Assembly (NCBI RefSeq): GCF_000159235.2
Contig: NZ_ACGK02000001.1
Location: 744,001-808,000, forward strand
Source of the DNA: Fannyhessea vaginae DSM 15829
GTDB taxonomy: Bacteria; Actinomycetota; Coriobacteriia; Coriobacteriales; Atopobiaceae
Direction of reading: 5' to 3'
Length of the DNA stretch: 64,000 nucleotides
Shown in pieces: positions 34,149-43,780 of the stretch (within the stretch, counting starts at the first letter, position 1; every line of letters begins with the position of its first letter). Position numbers and translations under genes: made by a program. The notes under the pieces were generated by a model. The model did not search any database and was not told the DNA's origin. It was given only the letters and a program-made list of their open reading frames with translations.

Positions 34149-35260
34149 ATACGTTATATGAACAGCCTCGCACGCTTCAAACTGATTCCAGTATGCCTTT
34201 GGTATCTGTTATTATGCCTGTTTATAACGCAGCAGAAACACTCATCCAAACGCTTTCTTCGCTGCGTGCGCAAACATATACCCACTTTGAGTGTATATGT
34301 GTCAACGATGGATCACGTGATAACTCATTAGAGATTGTACAAGATTTTGCTACGCGTGACGTGCGCTTTAAGGTTATCAATCAACGCAATTTAGGACCAT
34401 CTGCCGCTCGAAATCGCGGAATTTATGCCGCAACTGGCGACATTGTGATGTTCATTGATGCCGATGATACCTATAAGCCTTATACAATTGAGCGTGCCGT
34501 AGATATTTTTGTAGAAAAGCATCCTGAGGTTATTACCTTTGGTTTTGATGTAGAACCCAATACGTGTGCTCCTATAAGTATGCGCGAATTGCAGACACCT
34601 CGCGCGGGCGAGTTTAGCGGTTACTCAACCACCTGCATTTTTCATAGCAATTCGCGGCCTTTTGGTGTGCGTGTAGCGCTTGCTGCTTCATTTATTCAAC
34701 GCGAACATGTGCATTTTGACGAGGCAGTTGGTTTGGGCGAAGATCAGGTATTTTTTATGTATATCTATCCGCGTTCACAAAAAACGATCCTCATTGAAGA
34801 TCATTTATATGTTTACACCATGCGTTCGTCCTCGTTTGCGCATGATTTACATAAAGCGCAGGCTCACACCCAAAAAATTGAAGCACATATGCTTGTGGTA
34901 AAGTCAATCATCAATGATTGGATTCATAAACCGTGGATGCCGCGCGCCCAAAAAGAACTTATAAGTTGGATTCTTGATTTTATGCTGTTTGACCTTGTGC
35001 AAGAGCCTCCACTCAACAGGTCAAGGTTTGCTGCTGAGCTTGCTTGCTTACTTGATCGTATACAAATGAGTGCTTCTACATTTGGTTTTTTGGGATTTGC
35101 ACCCGAACGGCAACTTTTACAAAAGTTGCGCGCGTGTGCCCAAGGAATACGTATGCTTTCATCTAAGGATTTGGTGGTGCTCTATGTTAAACGTCGCGGA
35201 GTTATGGCCTGTGTGCGTCGTGTGCTTGCGCACTTACAAGGTCATAGCTCTTATTCCTAA
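34145..35260 (+). CDS. Family 2 glycosyltransferase (third of three)
   Basis: This 371 aa GT-A enzyme has VSVIMPVYNAAETLIQTLSS, CVNDGSRDNS, the GPSAARNRGIYAATGD segment and FIDADDTY as the DXD motif. It is more distant from the two preceding transferases. Start overlap ATGA with the previous gene indicates translational coupling. It is the last gene of the glycan module. No clear terminator follows before the pyr leader. Confidence 0.88.
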   Translation: MNTLYEQPRTLQTDSSMPLVSVIMPVYNAAETLIQTLSSLRAQTYTHFECICVNDGSRDNSLEIVQDFATRDVRFKVINQRNLGPSAARNRGIYAATGDIVMFIDADDTYKPYTIERAVDIFVEKHPEVITFGFDVEPNTCAPISMRELQTPRAGEFSGYSTTCIFHSNSRPFGVRVALAASFIQREHVHFDEAVGLGEDQVFFMYIYPRSQKTILIEDHLYVYTMRSSSFAHDLHKAQAHTQKIEAHMLVVKSIINDWIHKPWMPRAQKELISWILDFMLFDLVQEPPLNRSRFAAELACLLDRIQMSASTFGFLGFAPERQLLQKLRACAQGIRMLSSKDLVVLYVKRRGVMACVRRVLAHLQGHSSYS

Positions 35261-35314
35261 GCGTTCATAGTGTACAAGTTGGTCATGACTGGTATACATA
35301 CTTTCTGATTGAGG

Positions 35315-35343
35315 TTGCATGTTTTCCATCGTGATGATTTTAT
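35315..35343 (+). promoter_or_regulatory. Possible promoter of the pyr operon
   Basis: TTGCAT (35315-35320) and TTTTAT (35338-35343) have a 17-base spacing and lie about 50 bases before the PyrR hairpin. The -10 is poor, so this is tentative. Confidence 0.35.
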
Positions 35344-35395
35344 GACGATAAGATTTACAAGATTACTTCTATCATTATCACGTAAACTAAATACG

Positions 35396-35412
35396 ACCTT
35401 TAAGCGCGGTAC

Positions 35413-35428
<16 letters not shown>
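35396..35428 (+). promoter_or_regulatory. PyrR-binding (anti-antiterminator) hairpin
   Basis: ACCTT (35396-35400) pairs with AAGGT (35424-35428). An internal bulge (TAAGC) and an upper stem GCGGTA/TACCG enclose the purine-rich loop CGAGA. This is the layout of the PyrR binding loop known from Bacillus (conserved TTTAA on the 5' side and a GAGA-type terminal loop). UMP-bound PyrR would stabilise it and so favour termination. Confidence 0.7.
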
Positions 35429-36101
<673 letters not shown>

Positions 36102-36102
<1 letters not shown>

Positions 36103-37037
36103 TGTTATCGGTTAAACATTTAATAGATACCAACAGCTTAACTGCAGATGATATTTCGCAAATTTTAGATACTGCTGCTTCGTTTGAAGAAGTTAACAAG
36201 CGTTCAATTAAAAAAGTTCCTGCGTTGCGAGGACGCACCATTGTTAATTTATTCTTGGAGCCTTCTACGCGTACCAAGAGTTCTTTTGAGCTTGCCGAAA
36301 AAAGGCTTTCTGCCGATAGTTTAAGCATGGGTGGCTCTACCTCTTCGGTTGTCAAAGGCGAGTCGCTTGCCGACACCATTCAAACAATCAGCGCTATGAA
36401 CGTAGATATGTTTGTATGCCGCGCTCGTCTTGCAGGTACGCCTCAAAAAATTATCGAAAATACCGATGCCATTGTTATTAATGCAGGCGATGGTAAACAC
36501 CAACATCCAACGCAAGCTATGCTTGACCTTTATACCATTCGTAAACACTTTAAGCATCTTGATGGACTTAAAGTTGCAATCGTTGGTGATTTAAGTCATT
36601 CTCGCGTTGTTGGATCCTTGGTTCCTGCCTTAGAAACTATGGGTGCACATGTTATTTTGGTTGGGCCTCCCACGTTTCAGGTTGACGATCCACGCTGGTT
36701 TGCATGTGAGCAAACTTCATCACTTGATGACGTTATCGAAGATGTTGACGTTGTTTATATGCTTCGTGTTCAACTTGAGCGTATGGAAGGTGCAACAATT
36801 CCTTCGCGCCGTGAGTATAACCGCTTATGGGGTCTTGATATGCAGCGCGTTAAACGCATGAAACCACATGCCATAATTTGTCATCCAGGTCCTATGAACC
36901 GCGGTATGGAAATTAATGCTGACGTAGCCGATTGCGCACGTTCACGTATCTTAACGCAGGTCAATTCAGGCGTTCTTACTCGTATGGCAGAAATGTACTT
37001 ACTTTTGGGAGGAGAAAACAATGGCTTATCTGATTAA
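36102..37037 (+). CDS. pyrB: Aspartate carbamoyltransferase catalytic subunit
   Basis: PyrB joins carbamoyl phosphate and aspartate to carbamoyl aspartate. The carbamoyl-phosphate-binding signature is LFLEPSTRTKSSFELAEKRL; HPTQAMLDLYTI and HPGPMNRGMEI are also typical. The 311 aa start at ATG 36102 overlaps the pyrR stop (TAATG), with GAGGAAGGTGAG upstream. No pyrI regulatory subunit follows, so this is the unregulated trimeric form. The carAB genes are not in the window. It overlaps pyrC by 17 bases. Confidence 0.96.
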
Positions 37038-38316
37038 GGGTGCTCATGTTGTAGACCCTCAAGTATCACTTGATAGTAAATATGACGTTAAGGTTGAGGG
37101 TTCAACCATTGTTGATGTAGCTCCTCAGCTCGAGGCAAGTGCCAACGACGAAGTTATAGATGCAGAGGGTAAATATCTTGTTCCTGGATTAGTTGATATG
37201 CATGTACATTTTCGTGACCCTGGTTACGAATATAAAGAAACCATTGAAAGTGGTATGCGTGCAGCTACACATGGTGGTTTTACCGATGTTGCAACAATGC
37301 CTAACACAAATCCCGTAACCGATACTGGTACTGGAATTAGGTATCAAATTGACCGCGCGCGCGCAACTGATCTTGCACACATTCGTCCTATTGGTGCGCT
37401 TACGCGTGGCGAAGAAGGCGAAGCGCTTGCCGAAATTGGTGATATGGTCTTAGAAGGTGCTTGTGCCTTTTCCGATGACGGTCATGGTGTTCAAAGCGCT
37501 GGTATGATGCGTACAGGCATGGGTTATGTGTCACAGTTCGATCGTTTGGTCATTGCTCATTGCGAAGACAAATCACTCTCTGCACACGGTGTGGTAAACG
37601 AAGGAAGAGCTTCTACTCGTTTAGGTATGTTTGGTTGGCCCGCCCTTGCCGAAGAACTTGAAGTGTATCGTGACATTGAGCTTTGTCGTCTTACGGGTTG
37701 TCCACTTCACATTGCACACATCTCAACTGCAAAAAGCTTAGATCTTGTTCGTGCAGCAAAAGAAGAAGGCCTGCCAGTAAGTTGTGAGGTTACGCCACAT
37801 CATTTGTTCCTCAACGAAGATGATATTGATAATAGCTATAATACCTGCTTTAAAATGAATCCGCCACTTCGTCTTAAGAGCGATATGCTTGCGCTTCAAG
37901 AAGGCGTGGCTGACGGCACCATCGATTGTATTGCAACCGATCATGCGCCTCATGCACAGCACGAAAAGGATTGCGAATTTGAGATCGCGTCATTTGGTAT
38001 TACAGGATTGGAAACTTCTGTGCCGCTTATGCTTTCAAAGATGGTCGCAACCGATAAAATTAGCATGTCACGTATGGTAGAGCTTATGGCAATCAATCCA
38101 CGTGCACTACTGCGTCTTAATGAGGTGTCTATTAAACGTGGTTCGCAAGCAGATATTACGCTTATCAGTATGTCTGAAAAAATTCATGTTGACAAAGACT
38201 ATTTTGAAAGCAAGTCGCTTAACTCGCCTTGGCTTGGCAACGATTTTTGCGGCTGTGCAACAGATGTCTTTGTAGCTGGAAAGCGTACCTTGTGCAATAC
38301 CAAGGTTGTTGCATAG
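37021..38316 (+). CDS. pyrC: Dihydroorotase
   Basis: PyrC cyclises carbamoyl aspartate to dihydroorotate in a metal-dependent reaction. Metal ligands appear in DMHVHFRDPGYEYKET (His-x-His), HCEDKSL and HIAHIST, and the catalytic Asp in ATDHAPHA. The fold is the amidohydrolase (type I) form, 431 aa. GGGAGGAG lies inside the end of pyrB, just before ATG 37021. A 251-base gap with a strong hairpin separates it from pyrK. Confidence 0.95.
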   Translation: MAYLIKGAHVVDPQVSLDSKYDVKVEGSTIVDVAPQLEASANDEVIDAEGKYLVPGLVDMHVHFRDPGYEYKETIESGMRAATHGGFTDVATMPNTNPVTDTGTGIRYQIDRARATDLAHIRPIGALTRGEEGEALAEIGDMVLEGACAFSDDGHGVQSAGMMRTGMGYVSQFDRLVIAHCEDKSLSAHGVVNEGRASTRLGMFGWPALAEELEVYRDIELCRLTGCPLHIAHISTAKSLDLVRAAKEEGLPVSCEVTPHHLFLNEDDIDNSYNTCFKMNPPLRLKSDMLALQEGVADGTIDCIATDHAPHAQHEKDCEFEIASFGITGLETSVPLMLSKMVATDKISMSRMVELMAINPRALLRLNEVSIKRGSQADITLISMSEKIHVDKDYFESKSLNSPWLGNDFCGCATDVFVAGKRTLCNTKVVA

Positions 38317-38567
38317 CCCAAGACGTACGTATGTAGCCTGTATAAATTTGCGCGTAAAACTTATGCGCATAATTAAGCACATTTGTGTAAAGTCTTTACT
38401 GGCGATTTCTTTTTGTATGGTTTTCTTAGGGTGTAAGTCGCTTGTGGTTTTGTAATTGCAAAAGACTTTTGATGTTTCGCTACGAAAAAGACCTTGCAAA
38501 GTCGTACACTTACTGGTGACGCATTTTATGTGTCACCAGTTTACACGCGCAAAAGGGAGGGGAGAGC
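38317..38567. other. Intercistronic region inside the pyr operon
   Basis: These 251 bases interrupt the otherwise overlapping pyr genes. No gene is seen. A small TGCGC/GCGCA inverted repeat (38349-38369) and the strong hairpin at 38512-38540 are the only clear structures. A second promoter for pyrKDF is possible. Confidence 0.45.
38512..38540 (+). promoter_or_regulatory. Strong intercistronic hairpin between pyrC and pyrK
   Basis: ACTGGTGACGCA (38512-38523) pairs with TGTGTCACCAGT (38529-38540) with one G-U pair and a five-base loop. No T-run follows, so it is not a normal terminator. It could be an mRNA processing or stability element, or an operator. It lies about 15 bases before the pyrK ribosome site. 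Confidence 0.6.
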
Positions 38568-39359
38568 GTGGCAGTTAAAGATACAAAATTACATACTGCA
38601 TATATTGTTTCAAATACTCGTGTAGGTGATGGCATCTACGAGTTGGTTTTGGTATGTGACGAGCTTGCACGCACTATGTTGCCAGGAGAGTTTATAAATA
38701 TTCATGTTCCGGGAAGCCAAACCGAGCTTTTGAGCATTCCACTTTCGTTTTCTCATATTGACGTAGAAGCCGGTTTGATTTACCTGGCTTATGCTGTAGT
38801 TGGAAGTGGCACCAAGCGTTTAAGTGCGCTATGCGCAAAAACAGCTTTACGTGTTTTGGGTCCATGTGGTCATGGTTGGGATATGCCCCTTTCAAAAGAG
38901 AAGGCTTTACTGGTAAGTGGTGGAATTGGCGCGCCTCCCGTACTTGCTGCAGCTGCTTTGTTTAAGTCACAAGGAATTGCAGTTGACGTCATCATAGGCG
39001 CACAAACAGCCGATAAGCTTTGGGGTGTCAAGCGAGCTCATGCAATAGGCGTTGATCGTCTGTTTTTAACAACTGATGATGGAACTTTAGGCGAAAAAGG
39101 CTTTACAACCGATGTGATGCAAAAGTTGCTTGCTGAAACATCTTATGGATGTGTATGCACCTGCGGTCCTGCACCTATGATGAAGCGTGTTGCAGCACTT
39201 GCAAAAGCTGCACATATTCCATGTCAGGCGTCACTTGAGCGTATGATGACCTGTGGTTTTGGAGCTTGCGCAACATGTACCGTTCAAATGGTTGACGGGA
39301 GCAATAAAGGTTGTTGTATGGTAGGACCTGTATTTAATGCCGAGGAGGTAGCATGGTAG
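38568..39359 (+). CDS. pyrK: Dihydroorotate dehydrogenase electron transfer subunit
   Basis: PyrK is the FAD- and 2Fe-2S-containing partner that links class 1B PyrD to NAD+. GTG 38568 follows GGGAGGGGAG (38555-38564). The FAD/NAD-binding ferredoxin-reductase fold includes LVSGGIGAPPVLAAA. The C-terminal iron-sulfur ligands are in MTCGFGACATCTVQ followed by GCCMVGPVF. The length of 263 aa is normal. It overlaps pyrD by seven bases. Confidence 0.94.
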   Translation: MAVKDTKLHTAYIVSNTRVGDGIYELVLVCDELARTMLPGEFINIHVPGSQTELLSIPLSFSHIDVEAGLIYLAYAVVGSGTKRLSALCAKTALRVLGPCGHGWDMPLSKEKALLVSGGIGAPPVLAAAALFKSQGIAVDVIIGAQTADKLWGVKRAHAIGVDRLFLTTDDGTLGEKGFTTDVMQKLLAETSYGCVCTCGPAPMMKRVAALAKAAHIPCQASLERMMTCGFGACATCTVQMVDGSNKGCCMVGPVFNAEEVAW

Positions 39360-40282
39360 AGACACCTGTTTCAATGGAAGTTAATCTCGGCGGTATTCAT
39401 ATGAAAAATCCCGTTAATACGGCAGCCGGAACTTTTGCGTTTGGGCAACAATTCGAAAAGTTTTATGACGTTTCCCAACTTGGCGCTATTACAACCAAAG
39501 GAGCTTCTATTAAACCGTGGGCAGGCAATCCTGCTCCGCGTATGTGCGAAGTTACCTCGGGAATTATTAATTCGGTTGGTCTGCAAAACCCTGGCGTTAA
39601 TGGACTTATAAACACAGCTGGAGCCTATCTGACAGGTTTACAGCAGAAAAACTGTCAAGTAATTTGTCAGGTAGCAGGACACTCGATAGATGAATATGTA
39701 GCGGCGCTTGAAGTGTTTGAAGAAAAAGCTTCATTTGCAGCAGGTTTTGAGATCAACATTAGCTGTCCAAATATTGCCTGTGGTGGAGCTGCTATGGGAT
39801 CTACGCCTCAGGGCGCAGCCGAGATTATGCGCAGACTTCGTCCTCTTACAAAACGCCCGTTGCTGGTAAAAATGGGTCCCGTTAATATTCCCGAAATTGC
39901 ACGCGCACTTGAATCTGAGGGTGCCGATGCGCTCAGCCTTATCAATTCTATTCCTGGAATGGCCATTGATACTACCACGTATAAAAGTAAGTTATCGCGT
40001 CCTACCGGCGGTTTTTCAGGGCCAGCCATTCATCCTATTGCGGTTCGTATGGTATGGGAAGCACATAAGGCAGTTAAGATCCCCCTGTGCGGTATAGGTG
40101 GTATTACCACAGGACTCGAAGCAGCCGAGTTTATACTTGCAGGTGCAACTGCTGTAAGCGTTGGACTTGCAAATCTCTATGATCCTATGAGCGCACCCAG
40201 AATTTTGCATGAGCTTTGTGATTGGGCTCAAAAGCAAGGTGTGACTCGCATTTCCGATTTGATTGGAGCTTGTAAATGTTAA
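39353..40282 (+). CDS. pyrD: Dihydroorotate dehydrogenase, class 1B catalytic subunit
   Basis: PyrD oxidises dihydroorotate to orotate using FMN. Family motifs are NPVNTAAGTFAFG, ITTKGASIKPWAGNP, FEINISCPNIACGG (active-site region) and CGIGGITTGLEAAEFILAGA. At 309 aa and adjacent to pyrK, it is the NAD-linked class 1B form. AGGAGG lies within the end of pyrK just upstream of ATG 39353. Overlap with pyrF suggests coupling. Confidence 0.95.
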   Translation: MVETPVSMEVNLGGIHMKNPVNTAAGTFAFGQQFEKFYDVSQLGAITTKGASIKPWAGNPAPRMCEVTSGIINSVGLQNPGVNGLINTAGAYLTGLQQKNCQVICQVAGHSIDEYVAALEVFEEKASFAAGFEINISCPNIACGGAAMGSTPQGAAEIMRRLRPLTKRPLLVKMGPVNIPEIARALESEGADALSLINSIPGMAIDTTTYKSKLSRPTGGFSGPAIHPIAVRMVWEAHKAVKIPLCGIGGITTGLEAAEFILAGATAVSVGLANLYDPMSAPRILHELCDWAQKQGVTRISDLIGACKC

Positions 40283-41001
40283 CAGAAGATGAGGTACGTT
40301 CTTCTCTTATTGTTGCACTTGACTGTGATAAAGAATATGCATTAGAGCTGCTTGGGCTCTTGAGCGGAAAAGCCCGTTGGGTTAAAGTTGGCATGACGCT
40401 TTTTTATCGCGAAGGTCCTGCTCTTATTCAGGAATTTCGTGATCGCGGCTTTTCTGTTTTTCTTGACCTTAAGTTACATGATATTCCGTTTCAGGTAGAA
40501 GGAGCAGCGTATTCTGCTGCGCTATCTGGAGCCGATATAATTTCGCTTCACGCGCTGGGATCATCTAAGATGATTGAAAGCGCACGCAAGGGCGTAGAGC
40601 GCGCCCACGAAGAAATGGGCTGCGATGCAAAGCTTGTTGCTATTTCTGTTTTAACAAGCATGGATGCTCAAGCGCTTTCCGAAATTGGAATTGAGCACAG
40701 TGTTGCTAACGAAGTAGATCGTCTAGGCGCGCTTGCAGCTGCTCACGGGGCTCATGGTATGGTTTGCTCAGCTTTTGAGGCACATCGTATGCGTGAAATC
40801 TTTGGCGATAAAGGCCTTATTGTTGTTCCTGGCGTACGTCCAAAAGGCGAGGCCTGTCAAGATCAGGCGCGCGTTGCAACGCCTCAATTTGCACTTAGCC
40901 AAGGTGCTTCTAAGCTTGTTATAGGAAGACCAATAACACAGGCCGAGCACCCAGGAGATGCTTTTGAAACAATTGTTGAAGACATTTGTAGTGCTTCTTA
41001 G
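40276..41001 (+). CDS. pyrF: Orotidine 5'-phosphate decarboxylase
   Basis: PyrF converts OMP to UMP. The catalytic Asp-x-Lys-x2-Asp motif is visible in VFLDLKLHDIPFQVEG, and the phosphate-binding end is LVIGRPITQAEHPGDAF. The N-terminus SLIVALDCDKEYALELL is standard. At 241 aa it belongs to the bacterial type I form. It is the last gene of the pyr operon here; pyrE is not in the window. No clear terminator follows. Confidence 0.95.
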   Translation: MLTEDEVRSSLIVALDCDKEYALELLGLLSGKARWVKVGMTLFYREGPALIQEFRDRGFSVFLDLKLHDIPFQVEGAAYSAALSGADIISLHALGSSKMIESARKGVERAHEEMGCDAKLVAISVLTSMDAQALSEIGIEHSVANEVDRLGALAAAHGAHGMVCSAFEAHRMREIFGDKGLIVVPGVRPKGEACQDQARVATPQFALSQGASKLVIGRPITQAEHPGDAFETIVEDICSAS

Positions 41002-41114
41002 CTCTAATTTTTCTTAAAAACTCACAGATTTACTGCTAATTTGCCGTGATTTTGTGTTAATATCTTTTCTGACGTGGGAATTTTTAAAAAAAAGCTTGTA
41101 ATTTCCTGCGTTTA

Positions 41115-41142
41115 TTGACAAACTGTATGCTTGCATAACAAT
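41115..41142 (+). promoter_or_regulatory. Promoter of mihF-gmk-rpoZ
   Basis: A consensus -35 TTGACA (41115-41120) and a -10 AACAAT (41137-41142) are 16 bases apart, about 40 bases before the mihF start. Confidence 0.6.
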
Positions 41143-41184
41143 TCATTGCTATGTCTGCATTATTCACATATGTTTGGAGGAACG

Positions 41185-41493
41185 ATGGCATTACCTCAGC
41201 TTACTGATGAGCAGCGTAAAGCAGCTCTCGAGAAGGCAGCAGCCGCACGTCACGCTCGTGCTGAGCTTCGTGAGAAAATTAAAAAAGGCGAGGTTTCTCT
41301 CGCTTCTGTTCTTGCATCTGACGATGCTATTGCAAGTCGTATGAAAGTTTCCGCTTTAATTGAGTCATTACCTGGCTATGGTAAAGCTAAAGCTACCAAG
41401 ATTATGGATGAGCTTGGCATTAGTGCAACTCGTCGTGTTAAGGGTCTTGGCGCTCGTCAGCGCGAGCAACTTCTTGAGGTGCTTTCAAAATAG
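41185..41493 (+). CDS. mihF: Actinobacterial integration host factor (mIHF)
   Basis: mIHF is a small nucleoid-associated DNA-binding protein found in actinobacteria, unrelated in fold to the HU-like IHF of enterobacteria. The 102 aa start at ATG 41185 follows TTTGGAGGA (about 41171-41179). The protein begins MALPQLTDEQRKAALEKA and contains the helix-two-turn-helix region LPGYGKAKATKIMDELGI followed by RRVKGLGARQREQLLE. The frame is open to 41131. It precedes gmk, as in other actinobacteria. Its TAG stop overlaps the likely gmk start (ATAG). Confidence 0.94.
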   Translation: MALPQLTDEQRKAALEKAAAARHARAELREKIKKGEVSLASVLASDDAIASRMKVSALIESLPGYGKAKATKIMDELGISATRRVKGLGARQREQLLEVLSK

Positions 41494-42068
41494 CTATCGT
41501 ACGTACACCTCGCTTATTTGTAATTTCTGGACCGTCAGGTGCCGGTAAGGGGACAGTAATCCGTAGATTACATCAGATTTCCCCTTGCTTTGCCTTGACG
41601 GTTTCAGCTACCACGCGTTCTCCTCGTGCACACGAGAAGGACGGTGTTGATTATCATTTTCTTACAAATGAGCAATTTAATCGTGCAATTGAACAAGATG
41701 CATTTCTTGAATGGGCACACGTCCATTCCAATAGGTATGGGACATTAAAAAGCGAGGTAGAAAAGTACATACATAGCGGACAATCCGTTATTTTGGAAAT
41801 TGATCCTCAAGGTGCTTTTAATGTACAGAAAGCTTATCCAGCTGCGGTTCTTATTTTTATTGCGCCGCCTTCTATGGATGTCTTGCGTGAACGTCTTATT
41901 GGAAGAAAAAGCGAAACTAAAGAATCACTTGAGTTGCGGCTTGCTGATGCACGTCAAGAAATGCAGCTTAAGGATAGATATGACGCTGTTCTTATCAATG
42001 ATTCATTGGATGAATGTGCGAAAAGCCTCAAAGATTTGATGTATGTTTATGAAACTAAAGGAGCCTAA
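41490..42068 (+). CDS. gmk: Guanylate kinase with a non-canonical start codon
   Basis: Gmk phosphorylates GMP and dGMP. The P-loop ISGPSGAGKGTV lies at about 41523-41558, and TTRSPRAHEKDGVDYHFL plus LEWAHVHSNRYGT follow, so the gene must be read from upstream of 41520. The frame is closed by TGA at 41475-41477 and holds no ATG, GTG or TTG until 41595, which is after the P-loop. The best candidate is ATA 41490, which overlaps the mihF stop as ATAG and lies eight bases after GAGGTG (41476-41481). ATC 41496 is a second choice. From ATA it is 192 aa, a normal length. A rare start codon, a point mutation or a sequence error are the options. Confidence 0.82.
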   Translation: MAIVRTPRLFVISGPSGAGKGTVIRRLHQISPCFALTVSATTRSPRAHEKDGVDYHFLTNEQFNRAIEQDAFLEWAHVHSNRYGTLKSEVEKYIHSGQSVILEIDPQGAFNVQKAYPAAVLIFIAPPSMDVLRERLIGRKSETKESLELRLADARQEMQLKDRYDAVLINDSLDECAKSLKDLMYVYETKGA

Positions 42069-42071
42069 AAT

Positions 42072-42395
42072 ATGGCAATGCATAAAAGTGATACACCTTC
42101 TGTAGATATTACAAAGCCTGAGATTAACAGTCTTCTCGAAAAAACAGAAGAGAATCCTTTCTTGCTTTGTGCAATAGCTGCTAAGCGTGCATGCGACATT
42201 AAAAGCATGATTCGCGGTCAGCATCTACGTGTAGCTGCAATTAACGATATTGATACCATTACTACAGAAGTTTCGGGAAAAGATCCCGTTTCTGCTGCTA
42301 TGAATGAAATCGATTCGGGTGACTTAAGCTATCAAAAAGATCTTTTTGATGAGGAGCTTCGCGGTTCCAACGCGCGTGTTGAACATAACTTATAA
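42072..42395 (+). CDS. rpoZ: DNA-directed RNA polymerase omega subunit
   Basis: Omega assists assembly of the beta' subunit. The 107 aa sequence has the family core ITKPEINSLLEKTEENPFLL followed by AAKRACDIKSMIRGQ. It starts at ATG 42072 or 42078, after AAAGGAG (42057-42063), three bases downstream of the gmk stop. The C-terminal acidic tail is longer than in E. coli. A strong terminator follows and closes the mihF-gmk-rpoZ unit. Confidence 0.92.
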   Translation: MAMHKSDTPSVDITKPEINSLLEKTEENPFLLCAIAAKRACDIKSMIRGQHLRVAAINDIDTITTEVSGKDPVSAAMNEIDSGDLSYQKDLFDEELRGSNARVEHNL

Positions 42396-42421
42396 CATGC
42401 GTGTATAAGGTTTTATCTGTT

Positions 42422-42452
42422 AAATACACGGCATTATGTCGTGTATTTTTTT
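42422..42452 (+). terminator. Intrinsic terminator after rpoZ
   Basis: AAATACACG (42422-42430) is perfectly complementary to CGTGTATTT (42440-42448) and is followed by T residues. Confidence 0.9.
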
Positions 42453-42481
42453 ATTAAGAAATCTAAGGTAAGGTTGGTTGT

Positions 42482-43780
42482 ATGTTTTCCCGCGTATGTC
42501 TTATTCATTATCACGAAATTGGATTAAAAGGTAAAAACAGGTCTACGTTTGAGCACCAGCTTATTCAAAATCTTAAACATGGCCTGCGTGCTTTTGATCT
42601 TGCTGGTGTTGATAGGATTTCGGGTCATGTTCGCATTCGTGTAAAAAATGGCGATTGTACGCCAGAACTCGCTCGAGCTGCAGCCAAAATACCTGGTGTT
42701 GCGCGTGTTTCTCTTGCGTATTGTGTCGAGCAAGACAAAGACCAAATTTGTGAAGCTGCCGTGTTAGCACTTTCACATATTCCGCATTTTTTAACGTTTA
42801 AGGTGCATGCACACAAATCGTCTACCAATTTTGAGCTTCATACGCTTGAGATTAACTGTTTGGTAGGTGAAGCTTTGTGTAAAGCATTTCCCGATAAAAA
42901 AGTGCAGATGCATAAACCCGACGTTCAATTGGATGTTCAAGTTGTTAACAATGTAGCCTATGTGTATGCCGTTGTTGAACAGAGCTTGCTTGCTGCAGGA
43001 TATGGCGCACTTGATTTTGAAGCGTTTGATGACAATGCAGTTTTATCTTTAGTTGGAGTAGGGGGTTTGCCCGTAGGATCTGCTGGTAAAGTTGTGACGT
43101 TGCTTTCCAGTGGTTTTGATTCACCTGTCGCTACATGGATGGTTGGAAGACGTGGCGCGGTGTGTATACCTTTGCATTTTTCAGGTCGTCCTCAAACAGC
43201 TGATACGAGCGAATATCTTACTCGTCAAATTGTTTCTGCTCTTGATCCTACTGGTTGTATTGGAAGACTCTACGTTTGCCCCTTTGGAGATCAACAACGC
43301 GAGATATCCTTATGTGTACCTCAAAGCCTGCGCATTATTTGTTATCGTCGCATTATGTTTGCGGTTGCAGAAAAACTTGCCCTCGCAGAGGGTGCAAAGT
43401 CATTGGTAACAGGTGAGTCACTCGGACAAGTTGCCTCTCAAACGTTGGATAATATTGCAGCTGTTAACGAAATGGTTAGTCTGCCTGTACTTCGTCCGTT
43501 AATTGGTTCTGATAAACAAGAGATTATTAAGCGGTCCCTGCAAATTGGTACCTACGATATAAGTTCTAAGCCATCGCCTGATTGCTGCACGTTATTTATG
43601 CCTCGTCGACCCGAAACACACGCTAAACTTGATGCGGTACATGCAGCTTGGGACTCATTTGATCATGCAGCTATGATCGATGAGCTCTTTGATCACATTG
43701 AATACATAGATTATGACTCGTGTTATGCATATCATAGCTGTTCTGCTAAACGCGCGTATCATCGTGAGCTAGGTAGATAA
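42482..43780 (+). CDS. thiI: tRNA 4-thiouridine synthetase ThiI
   Basis: ThiI adenylates and thiolates U8 of tRNA and can pass sulfur to thiamine thiazole. The N-terminal ferredoxin-like/THUMP region spans about residues 1-165. The PP-loop ATP site is LSSGFDSPVATWM, and the family C-terminal Cys motif appears in DCCTLFMPRRPETHAKL. At 432 aa it lacks a rhodanese domain, as in Bacillus-type ThiI, so sulfur should come from a dedicated IscS-like desulfurase. None is encoded nearby. It lies between rpoZ and the com genes as a single gene. Confidence 0.93.
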   Translation: MFSRVCLIHYHEIGLKGKNRSTFEHQLIQNLKHGLRAFDLAGVDRISGHVRIRVKNGDCTPELARAAAKIPGVARVSLAYCVEQDKDQICEAAVLALSHIPHFLTFKVHAHKSSTNFELHTLEINCLVGEALCKAFPDKKVQMHKPDVQLDVQVVNNVAYVYAVVEQSLLAAGYGALDFEAFDDNAVLSLVGVGGLPVGSAGKVVTLLSSGFDSPVATWMVGRRGAVCIPLHFSGRPQTADTSEYLTRQIVSALDPTGCIGRLYVCPFGDQQREISLCVPQSLRIICYRRIMFAVAEKLALAEGAKSLVTGESLGQVASQTLDNIAAVNEMVSLPVLRPLIGSDKQEIIKRSLQIGTYDISSKPSPDCCTLFMPRRPETHAKLDAVHAAWDSFDHAAMIDELFDHIEYIDYDSCYAYHSCSAKRAYHRELGR

